NCBI RefSeq assembly: GCF_008245225.1
Contig: NZ_VTAW01000009.1
Location: 78,375 to 142,374, forward strand
From: Natrialba swarupiae
GTDB lineage: Archaea; Halobacteriota; Halobacteria; Halobacteriales; Natrialbaceae
DNA length: 64,000 nucleotides
Direction of reading: 5' to 3'
Below, one piece after another: positions 1 to 8,894 of this stretch. The notes below the pieces were generated by a model. It was not told the origin of the DNA, ran no database searches, and saw nothing but the letters and a program-made list of their open reading frames with translations. How positions within the stretch are numbered: position 1 is the stretch's first letter; each line of letters begins with the position of its first letter. The position numbers were made by a program, and so were the translations under genes.

Positions 1-363
1 GGGCGGGCGATCGGCGGCGCGCTCGCGGCTGGCTCGATATTCCTCCTCGCGGTTGGGCTCGCCGTCGTCGGCCGAGCGGAACTCGCGATCGTGACCGGTG
101 CCGGCGCGTTCGTCCTCTGGGACATCGGCGAGTACGCCGACGGCGTTCGGGCCGAACTGGGTCGGGACGCAGAGACGCTGCGCGCCGAACTCGTCCACGT
201 CGGCGGGACCCTGTTGACGGGGGCCGTCGTCGCGGGCGCGACGGTAGTGCTCTACCGCTGGATCGGAACCGACACGCCGATCTCCGATCCAATCTCGGCG
301 GCGATCGCACTCGCAACCGGCCTGCTCGCGGTCGTGTTCGTGGCGTGGTCGCTTCGAGGCTGA
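1..363 (+). CDS. Membrane protein, 5'-truncated by the window edge
   Basis: The open frame runs in from base 1 with no start codon in view, so the first part of the gene lies upstream; the Met-led part begins only at base 91. The visible 120 residues hold at least three hydrophobic stretches (about residues 4-24, 60-80 and 98-116) separated by a charged stretch with the pattern GEYADGVRAELGRDAETLRAE. Haloarchaeal MoxR genes often sit beside DUF58 and multi-pass membrane proteins of unknown role, and this is probably one of those, but the family cannot be fixed from the tail alone. It converges on the MoxR gene at 469. Confidence 0.6.
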   Translation, partial: GRAIGGALAAGSIFLLAVGLAVVGRAELAIVTGAGAFVLWDIGEYADGVRAELGRDAETLRAELVHVGGTLLTGAVVAGATVVLYRWIGTDTPISDPISAAIALATGLLAVVFVAWSLRG

Positions 364-468
364 CGATCGACTCGAGGCGGGATCGAATTTGCTGATCGTC
401 GGTCGATCGCCGGACGATGGTCCGTGGACGATCGGACGATAGCCGACGGACAGGCGAGGCCGTCGCGA

Positions 469-1422
469 TCAGTCACCCATCGACGGCACCGGCACGCCGT
501 TCAGCGCGCTCTCGACGACGGCGTAGGGATCGACGTCACGGACGTCGGCCTCCGTGGTGAGGACGATCCGGTGGTCGAGCACCGGGTGGACGACCACGTG
601 GACGTCCTCCGGAGCGACGTAGTCGCGACCGACGATCGCCGCGCGGGCTCGCGCCGCCTCGAACAGCCGCTGGATGCCCCGCGGGGAGACGCCGACGTCG
701 ACGCGCTCGTCCTCACGGGTCGCCCGACAGACGTCGACGACGTACGCCCGGATCTCGGGGTCGACGGCCACCGTCTCCGGCACCGACTGCAGCGCCAGGA
801 CGGTCTCGCGGTCGACGATACGGGAAGCTTCGGGCGTCCGGGACTCGCGGCTCGCACGCCGGTCGACCAGTTCGAGTTCGCCGTCGCGGTCGGGATACCC
901 CATCGCGGTCTTGACCATGAAGCGGTCGACCTGAGCCTCCGGCAGGGGGAAGGTCCCCTCCTGCTCGACGGGGTTTTGCGTCGCAATCACGAAAAACGGC
1001 TCCGGCAGCGGACGGGTCTCGCCGCCGATCGAGACCTGCTTTTCGCCCATCGCCTCGAGCAAGGCGGCCTGGGTCTTCGGCGGCGCGCGGTTGATCTCGT
1101 CGGCGAGGACGACGTTCGCGAAGATCGGGCCGGCCTCGAACTCGAACTGGCCCGCCTGTTCGTCGTAGACGTGCGTTCCCGTGATGTCCGCGGGCAACAG
1201 GTCCGGCGTGAACTGGATCCGGCTGAACTCGAGGTCAAGCACCCGCGCCAGCGTCCGCGCCGTCAGCGTCTTGCCGGTGCCGGGGACGTCCTCGAGTAAG
1301 ACGTGTCCCTCCCCGACGACGGCAGTCAGGATCGTCTCGAACAGCGTCGGATCGCCGATAACCGCCGTCCGAATCTCCTCGAAGACCGCCCCGCAGACCC
1401 GTTCGGCTTCCGTGACGTTCAT
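469..1422 (-). CDS. MoxR-family AAA+ ATPase
   Basis: A cytoplasmic AAA+ ATPase of the MoxR/RavA group (317 residues, usual length). Visible motifs are Walker A DVPGTGKT (residues 45-52), Walker B VVLADEINRAPP (about 104-115) and sensor 1 ATQNPVEQEG (147-156), followed by the C-terminal lid with SPRGIQRL. MoxR proteins are thought to act as chaperone-like remodelling factors for partner complexes, often with DUF58/VWA proteins; the target here is unknown. The start is taken at the Met of MNVTEAERV, where similarity to the family should begin. An in-frame Met at 1449 (MGVGKL) is the alternative, and a longer frame back to 1614 runs through a repeat element and is unlikely to be coding. Confidence 0.9.
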   Translation of the reverse strand: MNVTEAERVCGAVFEEIRTAVIGDPTLFETILTAVVGEGHVLLEDVPGTGKTLTARTLARVLDLEFSRIQFTPDLLPADITGTHVYDEQAGQFEFEAGPIFANVVLADEINRAPPKTQAALLEAMGEKQVSIGGETRPLPEPFFVIATQNPVEQEGTFPLPEAQVDRFMVKTAMGYPDRDGELELVDRRASRESRTPEASRIVDRETVLALQSVPETVAVDPEIRAYVVDVCRATREDERVDVGVSPRGIQRLFEAARARAAIVGRDYVAPEDVHVVVHPVLDHRIVLTTEADVRDVDPYAVVESALNGVPVPSMGD

Positions 1423-1732
1423 GACAGCGACCAGTTTCCCGACACCCATATAGGGTTTGGCCTGTCCTCGAGAATCGTGCAAACCCCCCGCACCCGATAC
1501 TCCGGTTTCGCTCCGTTTCGGCCAGTTCGAGACGTTGACGAGGCCGACCTCCACCGGTCGATCTGGAAGCGTCTCATACGGATTCCTGTGCGGATGTCCC
1601 GGCGCACCCGCCACCCGGGCCGCGGCTGCGCCGACACTGACTGACAGTAAACCGTATCAAGGGGGGTTGTACTGTATCGGGTTATCATTGCCGATAGATA
1701 ACGTGTACAATTAGTGAAGCGCTCTGAGGTGG
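1423..1732. other. Intergenic stretch with an inverted-repeat element
   Basis: There is no convincing gene here. The stretch lies between the start of moxR and the end of the importer operon and contains one copy of the inverted-repeat element listed at 1577-1656. The codons of moxR's frame continue open through the element, but the peptide has no family character. Confidence 0.6.
1577..1656. repeat. Dispersed ~80-bp inverted-repeat element, copy A
   Basis: Outer arms are TACGGATTCCTGT (1577-1589) and ACAGTAAACCGTA (1644-1656), complementary at 11 of 13 positions. Inside lies a second GC-rich arm pair (around CCGGCGCA and TGCGCCG), followed by ACTGACTG just before the right arm. The same plan recurs at 47870-47949, 59176-59251 and, with a degenerate left end, near 32811-32882. 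Confidence 0.6.
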
Positions 1733-3850
1733 CTACTCGTCGACGTCGTTTCCAAGCCCATCTACGTCCGGTGACGCCTCACCAGCAACCGACTCTGCAA
1801 AGTGACACCGCGACTGGGTTCCTTTCACCTGCTGCCAGTCTGGTGACTCGGTTTGACACTTCGATTCAACCATCGGACAGCGAGTGTGGAAGCTACAGCC
1901 GTCAGGTCGGTCGATCGGGCTCGGAACTGCTCCCTCAAGTGGTTCGAACCCGCTCGTGCCGTCGATAGTCGGAACCGCATCGAAAAGGGCAGCGGTATAC
2001 GGATGCGCTGGGCTGTCCCGTAACGACTCTGCAGCCCCCCGTTCGACGATTTCACCAAGGTAGGTAACGAGGATTCGATCGGCCAGATGCGAGACGACTT
2101 TCAGATCGTGTGAAATAATGACGAAGCTTTGTCCAGATTGTTCTTGTAACTCCAACAATAGATTACAGACGGTCGCCTGGATGGAAACGTCAAGTCCGGA
2201 GACCGGTTCGTCAAGGACGACCAGTTCCGGCTCAAGTGCCATCGCCCGTGCCAGCGCGACTCGTTGTAGTTGCCCGCCTGAGAGTTGGTGTGGGCGGCGG
2301 TCAGCGTGTTCTGGCCCCAGCTCTACCCACTCGAGAACTTCCCGAACGCGATCCCACTGTTCGGACTGTGCCCAGCCTGCCTCGATAAGTGGTTCAGCAA
2401 CCAGTTCTCGGACACGAAGTCTTGGATTACAACTCGACCGGGCATCCTGAAAAACCATTCCAACGTCGTTGAGTTGGTCGTGGCTTCTGTCTTCGGCGAT
2501 GCCAACTGGCTGGCCGTTGAGCCGAATTGTCCCTGACGTTAGGCCTGATAGCCCGGTCATCAACTCGGCAATCGTGGACTTGCCACTCCCGCTCTCGCCG
2601 ACTATGCCCAGCGTTTCACCCGGTCGAACTACGAAACTGACGTCGTTGACTGCTGTCAGTTGCTCGCGGCCCGATAAAACGCTCTCCAGGACGGACTGGT
2701 TAGTTTCGTACTCTTTCGAGACGTTCTCGAAGCGCACCACTGGGTCGGTAACCGAGTCGTCGTTCACGAGCGACTTCGTTCCCGAATCGAACCCTTGATC
2801 CTCATTGGATCCAGTGGGGTGTGCGTCTAGATCAGGAACTGAATCGAGTTCGCTACACTTGACATGGTGGGTACTTTCGACTGTAGTGACGGGTGGCTCA
2901 GTTGTGTTGCATTCTGTAGTGGCGTAGGAACATCGCGATGCGAAGGGGCAGCCTCGGCTGTCGAAGCGGTCCGGGACTGTGCCATCAATCGTTGGGAGTT
3001 TTGTCCCACTATGGTTGGCGTCGATCCGGCACCGTAGCAATCCGTGGGTATATGGGTGTCGTGGATTATTCAGGACCCTCTCAGTCGGTCCCGATTCCAT
3101 TACCTCGCCACCATAGAGGACGACAACCCGGTCACAAATCTCGGAGACGACGCCGAGGTCGTGGCTTATTAGCACGATAGACATCTCCTCGATCTCGCTG
3201 AGATCGGCCAGGAGGTCGAGTAACTGGGCTTGCGTCGTCGTATCAAGCGCCGTCGTCGGTTCGTCGGCTAACAAGAGCGTCGGGTTGGCCGCCAGCGCCA
3301 CAGCAAGCATCACGCGCTGGCGCATCCCACCAGAGAACTCGTGGGGATAGTCGTCGATTCGACGTTCGGCATCGGCGATACCAACGCGTTCGAGGAGTCC
3401 GATTGCCTCGTTTCGCGCGTCACTCCACAGTGGGCGACGCCGGAACGACTGGAATCCAAAGGCTGCTGGGAGGGACTTCGCGGGACCGTCGTGTGTCAGT
3501 GTCGCAGCCTCTAAAATCTGCTCACCAACAGTCAACACGGGATTCAACGAGGCCCCCGGGTCCTGGAATAACATCGAGATTCCTGAACCACGGATGCGCC
3601 GTTTCGTCGTCCGATCCGCTTCGGTAAGCTCGGTCCCATCGAAGGTGACGGTCCCGCCGACGATCTCACCCGGCTCCTCGAGGCCAACGATCGAACGGGC
3701 TGTAACTGACTTCCCGGAGCCACTCTCGCCGACGATTCCGACGATCTCTCCACGACCGACCTCGAACGTGACACCGTTGACCGCACGAACCGTTTTCTCC
3801 GGCAAACGAAATTCGGTTTGTAGATTGTCTACTCTGAGTAACGGATCCAT
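1733..3850 (-). CDS. Double ATP-binding subunit of Opp/Dpp/Nik-type importer
   Basis: This single 705-residue protein carries both ABC cassettes that are usually separate (OppD/DppD and OppF/DppF, or NikD and NikE). The first cassette has Walker A GESGSGKS, signature FSGGMRQR and Walker B LLLADEPTTALD; the second has GESGSGKST, LSGGQLQR and LVVLDEPVSGLD. Each cassette is followed by the family's C-terminal Cys-containing segment (GCPFASRC and GCSFHTRC, each with a further Cys downstream). It should power import through the two permeases encoded just upstream. Start: the Met of MDPLLRV lies one base after the stop of the upstream permease gene; the longer frame overlapping that gene is rejected. 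Transcription is with the operon from 8221. Confidence 0.92.
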   Translation of the reverse strand: MDPLLRVDNLQTEFRLPEKTVRAVNGVTFEVGRGEIVGIVGESGSGKSVTARSIVGLEEPGEIVGGTVTFDGTELTEADRTTKRRIRGSGISMLFQDPGASLNPVLTVGEQILEAATLTHDGPAKSLPAAFGFQSFRRRPLWSDARNEAIGLLERVGIADAERRIDDYPHEFSGGMRQRVMLAVALAANPTLLLADEPTTALDTTTQAQLLDLLADLSEIEEMSIVLISHDLGVVSEICDRVVVLYGGEVMESGPTERVLNNPRHPYTHGLLRCRIDANHSGTKLPTIDGTVPDRFDSRGCPFASRCSYATTECNTTEPPVTTVESTHHVKCSELDSVPDLDAHPTGSNEDQGFDSGTKSLVNDDSVTDPVVRFENVSKEYETNQSVLESVLSGREQLTAVNDVSFVVRPGETLGIVGESGSGKSTIAELMTGLSGLTSGTIRLNGQPVGIAEDRSHDQLNDVGMVFQDARSSCNPRLRVRELVAEPLIEAGWAQSEQWDRVREVLEWVELGPEHADRRPHQLSGGQLQRVALARAMALEPELVVLDEPVSGLDVSIQATVCNLLLELQEQSGQSFVIISHDLKVVSHLADRILVTYLGEIVERGAAESLRDSPAHPYTAALFDAVPTIDGTSGFEPLEGAVPSPIDRPDGCSFHTRCPMVESKCQTESPDWQQVKGTQSRCHFAESVAGEASPDVDGLGNDVDE

Positions 3851-3851
3851 C

Positions 3852-4814
3852 TCACACCTCCTCGACCCGCGTCTGGAGGTGCGGATCAAGTGCATCACGG
3901 AGCCCATCACCGAGTAAATTGAACCCGAGGACGGTAAGCGCGATTGCGATCCCAGGGACGTTGACGAGCCACCAGGCGGTCCTGAGGTAGTGTCGACCCC
4001 CTGCGAGCATGGTGCCCCACTCGGGCGTCGGTGGCTGTGCCCCTAGCCCGATAAAAGAAAGTCCCGCGGTTGCGAGGACGACCGTTCCGATATTCAGTGT
4101 CCCAATCACCATCACTGGATTCATCACAGATGGCAACAGGTGCCGGCGAGCGATTCGCCAGCGAGGAGCACCAAAGAGCCGACCAGCGGCTACATATTCA
4201 CGTTCCTTAGCCGAAAGGACCGTCCCTCTCACGATGCGAGCGTAGGTCGCCCAGCCGACCACCGCCAAGGCGATCATTACGTTGCGCAAACTGGGTCCAA
4301 GGATGCCTGCAACGACCAACGCCAGGACTAATCCGGGAAAGGCGAGTTGAATATCGACTAAGCGCATCAACGCTTCGTCGATCCAGCCACCGGCATAGCC
4401 TGCAGCCAGTCCAACTATCGTTCCGAGTACAACCCTGATCCCTGTAACCAGCAACGCGATGCCCAGAGAGTAGCGTGCGCCGTGGACGACCCGTGACAAG
4501 ACATCCCGTCCGAGTTGGTCCGTCCCCAATGGGTGAGCCAGTGTTGGTGACTGGATTTGTGGGCCGACGTTGGTTGCAGTCGGATCGTAGGGGACAACGA
4601 CAGGTCCAAGCGTGGCGGTCACAGAGAGCGTGGCGACAATCACTGCACCAGCCAGCGTCAGCGGGTTCCGACGGAGAAACCGTGCAGTCGCTCGAAGTCG
4701 AGAATCTAAGACCGACCGGATTCGGTCCTGGGGCCGATCGATATCTGAGCCATCTGTTAGTGGTTGGTCACCATCACCAGTGGTCGAATCTGAGGCAGTA
4801 TCCGTTATTGTCAC
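3852..4814 (-). CDS. ABC importer permease, OppC/DppC/NikC type
   Basis: An inner-membrane permease of 320 residues. A polar N-terminal tail of about 45 residues precedes the family's first membrane segment (RRNPLTLAGAVIVATL), then the sequence HPLGTDQLGRDVLSR typical of the DppC/NikC group, and five more hydrophobic segments. The cytoplasmic EAA loop that contacts the ATPase is visible as EYVAAGRLFGAPRWRI. The GTG start overlaps the stop of the upstream permease (GTGA), which indicates translational coupling. The family imports peptides, nickel or metal chelates; the substrate cannot be read from this subunit. Confidence 0.93.
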   Translation of the reverse strand: MTITDTASDSTTGDGDQPLTDGSDIDRPQDRIRSVLDSRLRATARFLRRNPLTLAGAVIVATLSVTATLGPVVVPYDPTATNVGPQIQSPTLAHPLGTDQLGRDVLSRVVHGARYSLGIALLVTGIRVVLGTIVGLAAGYAGGWIDEALMRLVDIQLAFPGLVLALVVAGILGPSLRNVMIALAVVGWATYARIVRGTVLSAKEREYVAAGRLFGAPRWRIARRHLLPSVMNPVMVIGTLNIGTVVLATAGLSFIGLGAQPPTPEWGTMLAGGRHYLRTAWWLVNVPGIAIALTVLGFNLLGDGLRDALDPHLQTRVEEV

Positions 4815-5761
4815 GAATTAGTTCCTCCGAGCCGAATCCGTGGGTCCAGCCGATAGTAGGAAAGATCCACGAGGAGATTCGTCACGACGAAGATCACGGC
4901 GGTTAGTAATACGATCCCTTGGACAACAGGGTAATTCCGAGCAAAAATCGAATCAACGAGTAGCATTCCAAGACCCGGTCGTTGGAAGACGACCTCAACG
5001 ACTAGTGCACCGTTGAGAACGAACCCAAACTGGAGCCCGACGATAGTGATAACCGGGATCAACGCGTTTCTGAGGACATGCTTATACAGAACGAGACGCT
5101 CTCGAAGCCCCTTTGCGCGGGCAGCAGTCACGTACTCTGACTCGAGTTCATCCAGCATCGCCGTCCGAACAAGGCGGGTGATGATTGCAGCCATGCCGGA
5201 TCCTAGAGTCACCGCTGGCAACACGAGTTGGGAAAGTGATCCACTACCAGAAACTGGAAAGAGTCCGAGATAGAGCGAGAACACGATTATCAGGAGGTAT
5301 CCAAGCCAGAAGTTCGGCATCGAGACACCGATTAGCGCAGCTAGTTGGCTACCGATGTCGATGCGGTCACCGCGGTGAACGGCGCTTACGATTCCAGCCG
5401 GAACCGCGATGCAAAGCGCGACCACCATCGACGCGAGGGCCAACTCGATCGTCGTCGGTGCGTGTTCGACAAGCAACGTGGTCACTGACTGACTGCTGTA
5501 ATAGGATTCACCGAGGTCACCGTTACTAATTCCGACGACCCAATCGACGTACTGGATCGGGATTGGATCATTAAGTCCTTCGGCCTCACGGAACGCCTCG
5601 ACCGCCTCCGGCGTCGGGTGCGTGTCTTCCCGCTGGTCGAGGATTGTCTCGGCCGGATCTCCTGGTGTAAGGAACACTAGTCCGAACGAGAGAGCAGATG
5701 CTCCGAACAGGACCGTCAGGGCAGTCGAAAGGCGGTAGAGCAGATAGTTCCCGAGATTCAT
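4811..5761 (-). CDS. ABC importer permease, OppB/DppB/NikB type
   Basis: A 316-residue permease that begins with the characteristic first segment of the family (YLLYRLSTALTVLFGASAL), followed by FLTPGDPAE, a large extracytoplasmic loop with LNDPIPIQYVDWV, then five further membrane segments. The EAA loop reads EYVTAARAKGLRERLV, with the typical VVFQRPGLG further on. It forms the channel with the OppC-type permease, whose start it overlaps by 4 bases. The gene begins 10 bases after the stop of the substrate-binding protein. Confidence 0.93.
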   Translation of the reverse strand: MNLGNYLLYRLSTALTVLFGASALSFGLVFLTPGDPAETILDQREDTHPTPEAVEAFREAEGLNDPIPIQYVDWVVGISNGDLGESYYSSQSVTTLLVEHAPTTIELALASMVVALCIAVPAGIVSAVHRGDRIDIGSQLAALIGVSMPNFWLGYLLIIVFSLYLGLFPVSGSGSLSQLVLPAVTLGSGMAAIITRLVRTAMLDELESEYVTAARAKGLRERLVLYKHVLRNALIPVITIVGLQFGFVLNGALVVEVVFQRPGLGMLLVDSIFARNYPVVQGIVLLTAVIFVVTNLLVDLSYYRLDPRIRLGGTNS

Positions 5762-5771
5762 CTACTGGGAT

Positions 5772-7316
5772 TCAGTCCGGTGATGCCTCAGTGAGATCGG
5801 TTGCCTGCATGATTGGGTGAGCGTCTACGCCGGATACATCAGACCTAATCCCGAGTGCGTATTCCTTGTACGCGATTGGAATGATGGGGGCGTCTTCGAT
5901 GATCTGTTTTTGTGCTTCAATGTAGTCATCCGTGCGATCCTCCTCTGGTGTCGTAAATCCATCCTCAATTAGTTCGTCGACTTCCTCACCAACGTTGTGG
6001 AGTCCAGTGCCGTCACGCTCGTAGTTGGTTACATTGACGATCCCCTTTCGATGCCAACTGGCATACATTCGGTAGTCGGCACCAGCACTGAGCGACCCGT
6101 AGTTGTACAGCGAGATGTGGGCGTGGTCATTCTCGCTGAAGAATGCTGATCGCTCTGTGAGCCGGATGTCGACATCGACGCCGATTTCGTCGAAGGCTGC
6201 TTGGAGCGACTCTGCCAGCTGTCCACCGCCAACCACTACGTCGTTGCTGACCAGAAGCTCGAGCGGTTCGCCATCATACGAGGATTGTTCGACGAGTTCG
6301 CTCGCTCGCTCTGGATCGTAGTCGTACGTTCTGACCTCGTCAGTTGCGCTCCACGGGATTGCTGGCGCGATCGGAGATCTAGCCGGTTCGCCGAGCCCCT
6401 GAAACACGCTGTCGATTAGATCGGACTGTGAGACCGCGTAGTTGAGCGCATGGCGCAGATCTCGATCGTTCGTGGGTTCGAGGTACCGATTGATACCGCC
6501 GTAGATGATGATCGGCTCGACTGCATAATCGACATCGATCCCATCGCTTTCTTCGACTAGTTCTATCTGTTCTGGCGGGAGCTCGAATGCGATGTCTGCT
6601 CCCCCCGACTCGAGTTCGAGTACTCGGGTAGAGTTGTCCAGTACGACGTTGAACGTAACTGTGTCGTACTCTGTCGTCTCACCCCAGTAGTCGTCGAATG
6701 GTTCCGTATCGAGTTGCTCACCACGGTCGATATCGGTAACTCTCAGTTGTCCAGTGCCGATCGGCTCTTCATTGTCCGCCGCATCGCTGTGTGGAATTCC
6801 CGTATTGGGGTGTGAGATCGCCTCTGGCAGCGCAGGGATCGGATTCGGGCTGGCAAATTCGACCGTATGGTCGTCTAATGCCGTTACCTCTGTGCCTCCT
6901 GAAAGCGGGAGCCACTCAGGTGCACTGTCCTCGAACTCCGGCTGGAAGCGATCAACGACGTGGCTGGCCTCAAACGGCGTCCCGTCGTGGAAGAGAACGT
7001 CTTCTCGGAGGGAAAACTCCCAGGTCAGGTCGTCGACGAGCTCCCACTCTGTCGCCAACCCGGGCTCGATCTCGAGATCTGGCGTCGGCCTGGTGAGCGT
7101 CTCGAAGACGTTCGTGAAGTACGGAGCGACGCCACCGTATGGTTCCAGCGTCCACTCCGCCGTCACGTCCCAGGAGAGTGCTACTGTGAGGTCGCCATCC
7201 TCGCTCCCGGCACCGAGACAGCCAGCGTATGCCGAGATGCCGGCTGCTGTCCCAGCACCCAACAGCGCTCGTCGAGTGAGTAAGCCTTGCTGACGATTAT
7301 CCGTATGCTCACTCAT
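5772..7316 (-). CDS. Tat-exported lipoprotein, substrate-binding protein of the importer
   Basis: A 514-residue extracytoplasmic solute-binding protein of family 5 (peptide/nickel). The N-terminus has a twin-arginine signal (LTRRALLGAGTAAG) followed by a lipobox ending in YAGC, so the mature protein is likely a lipid-anchored cell-surface receptor. Family marks are PGLATEWEL, EFSLREDVLFHDGTPF, the DRGEQLDTEPFDDYWG segment and LRHALNYAVSQ. Start: the Met of MSEHTDN overlaps the upstream methyltransferase stop as ATGA; the longer upstream extension overlaps that gene. Family 5 members bind peptides, nickel, haem or chelated metals; the neighbouring SAM enzyme makes a chelated metal attractive, but this is inference. 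Confidence 0.92.
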   Translation of the reverse strand: MSEHTDNRQQGLLTRRALLGAGTAAGISAYAGCLGAGSEDGDLTVALSWDVTAEWTLEPYGGVAPYFTNVFETLTRPTPDLEIEPGLATEWELVDDLTWEFSLREDVLFHDGTPFEASHVVDRFQPEFEDSAPEWLPLSGGTEVTALDDHTVEFASPNPIPALPEAISHPNTGIPHSDAADNEEPIGTGQLRVTDIDRGEQLDTEPFDDYWGETTEYDTVTFNVVLDNSTRVLELESGGADIAFELPPEQIELVEESDGIDVDYAVEPIIIYGGINRYLEPTNDRDLRHALNYAVSQSDLIDSVFQGLGEPARSPIAPAIPWSATDEVRTYDYDPERASELVEQSSYDGEPLELLVSNDVVVGGGQLAESLQAAFDEIGVDVDIRLTERSAFFSENDHAHISLYNYGSLSAGADYRMYASWHRKGIVNVTNYERDGTGLHNVGEEVDELIEDGFTTPEEDRTDDYIEAQKQIIEDAPIIPIAYKEYALGIRSDVSGVDAHPIMQATDLTEASPD

Positions 7317-8221
7317 CGGTCCACCTCCGCAGGTGCGGCCTGTGTTCCATTTTCGCCCTCGCCAGGTGGCTGATTGGGGGCACCGTCGACGTACGAGATG
7401 ACCGCTGCGGGTAACGTGTACCGATAGCACCAGGTCCCGTCTGTCGCGTCAGGCTCTTCGTGGAGCCACGTGTCGAGTGCGTCCGCGTGGGCGAGCGGGT
7501 CCTCGACGGCGTCACCCAGCACGGTCTCGAGAAGTGTGGCTTTCGAGTCCGCCCGTCGCTCGCGGGTCTTCGGTACGGTTTCCACGCTCGGATAGCAACC
7601 GCGATCAGCCAGGAGGCCGCAGTAGAATGCTTGTCGTGGCGGTGGCGAGGCGAGTGTATCACCCGCCCGTACAGCGACCCGCCGATGTGGCGGGAGACAT
7701 CCTGGACTATCGATAATCACGAAGCCCTGAGTGGCTGTCTCGAGAATCCGATCCAGACACTCATGGAGGTCGGGCTGTCGGTAGAGTGACCACCCTGCGA
7801 CGACCCAATCGTGAGTGGCGATATCAGTCGATGGCCACTCTCGTTCGATGATCTCCACGTGTTTCCTGCAGTTCGCGGCAGTCAAATTGCGATCGAGCCT
7901 GTTCGCCATTGACGACGATGCCTCGAGGGCGGTAACCACATCGGCACGCTGTGCTAAGAGTCTCGTGTACCGTCCAGTTCCAGGGCCAATTTCTAGAACT
8001 GTATCAGACGGTCCAACCAGAGAACGGATTCTGGACGACCCAGCCGGTTTGTTGACGAAGCGCTCTTCGTACGTGTCGACGTGCTCAGCCCAGAACTCCT
8101 CGTCGCCATCAGAGTCAGTCCACCGGTTTCGTTCGTCAGTGACGATCTCTTCCCACCGTTCGTTCAACGCCATCGGATTGCTGGTTGAAACCGGAGCTAC
8201 CGTCGAATCCGTCTGACTCAT
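7313..8221 (-). CDS. Class I SAM-dependent methyltransferase, first gene of importer operon
   Basis: A 302-residue protein with the Rossmann-type SAM site: motif I VLEIGPGTGRYTRLLA (about residues 80-95), the acidic residue after beta-2 in TALEASSSM, and DWVVAGWSLY at the motif IV position. The C-terminal third is variable and ends in a Gly/Glu-rich tail. It is the first gene of the importer operon and is translationally coupled (ATGA) to the substrate-binding protein, so the two should act in one pathway. It might modify the imported ligand, or make or modify a metal-binding small molecule. No substrate-specific motif is recognised. Confidence 0.85.
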   Translation of the reverse strand: MSQTDSTVAPVSTSNPMALNERWEEIVTDERNRWTDSDGDEEFWAEHVDTYEERFVNKPAGSSRIRSLVGPSDTVLEIGPGTGRYTRLLAQRADVVTALEASSSMANRLDRNLTAANCRKHVEIIEREWPSTDIATHDWVVAGWSLYRQPDLHECLDRILETATQGFVIIDSPGCLPPHRRVAVRAGDTLASPPPRQAFYCGLLADRGCYPSVETVPKTRERRADSKATLLETVLGDAVEDPLAHADALDTWLHEEPDATDGTWCYRYTLPAAVISYVDGAPNQPPGEGENGTQAAPAEVDR

Positions 8222-8317
8222 TGGTTGGTCTCCGTAGCCATGAGCCGATTAGATTCGCTTGGTCCAGGGATCGCTATGCGATTTCTTCTCACTGAATGCG
8301 CTTGCTTCACCACATTC

Positions 8318-8354
8318 TAATAAACTGATCTAAGAGGTTAATAGTAGTTACTAT
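8318..8354 (-). promoter_or_regulatory. Probable promoter and palindromic operator of importer operon
   Basis: In an AT-rich patch there is a perfect palindrome ATAGTA-GT-TACTAT (8341-8354), followed on the minus strand by the TATA-like TTTATTA (8318-8324). Transcription from it would begin near 8291 and leave a leader of about 70 bases before the ATG at 8221. The palindrome sits just upstream of the TATA box, where archaeal regulators bind. The cognate regulator is unknown; a NikR-like or other metal regulator is only a guess. Confidence 0.45.
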
Positions 8355-8389
8355 CTATTTTGGAGATATTATTAAACCCGAGTCATCGA

Positions 8390-8444
8390 ATTGTGGCGAG
8401 CGGCGAAGGCTGTAAGCCACAATCTCGCCGATTCTACTCGGCGA
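8390..8444. repeat. Overlapping inverted repeats upstream of importer operon
   Basis: Arms ATTGTGGC (8390-8397) and GCCACAAT (8416-8423) are perfectly complementary with an 18-base spacer. TCGCCGA (8425-8431) and TCGGCGA (8438-8444) form a second hairpin with a 6-base loop. GGCGAG (8395-8400) can also pair with CTCGCC (8424-8429), so the two structures compete. This GC-rich block sits within an AT-rich spacer about 50 bases upstream of the likely promoter. Confidence 0.45.
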
Positions 8445-8894
8445 TTGATTTTGGTAATATTTTTCACCACATCGGGACTGGTACCGCCGAAACAGCGATT
8501 ATCAACCTCTCCGCGTGTTCAATCCCATGACATCCCCTCTCCCTAAACTACCCGATCACTCCTTTACAACCCGATCAGGTTTCGTATCACATTCGCAGCT
8601 TCGATTCAGCAGACTGTGGCCGGACTCTGAGTGGCTTCTAACAGGCCGCTCTCGTTCGTTTCGAGTGACCAAGGTTGAGCAAACCTGGGAAATTGCCACA
8701 ATCATCTTTCATCACGTGAGTAAGGCGTTGTACGCAGGGAAATACGATCAGCTCTCGGCGGAGCGTTCGCTCGGGTCGTCTCGAGAAGACCCAAGTCGGT
8801 TCCCACTCGCGGCCCATCGGGTCGGACCGGAGTCGACCGTGGACGGTTCGCCTCGAGGGGTACGTTCAAGACCCTCCTCGAGCCACCGGTTGAT
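8445..8894. other. Intergenic stretch, no gene seen
   Basis: The stretch is an AT-rich start (8445-8475) followed by ordinary GC sequence up to the carbonic anhydrase gene. A plus-strand frame from 8515 is open but gives a Ser/Arg-rich peptide unlike haloarchaeal proteins and overlaps the next gene, so I do not call it. Confidence 0.5.
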
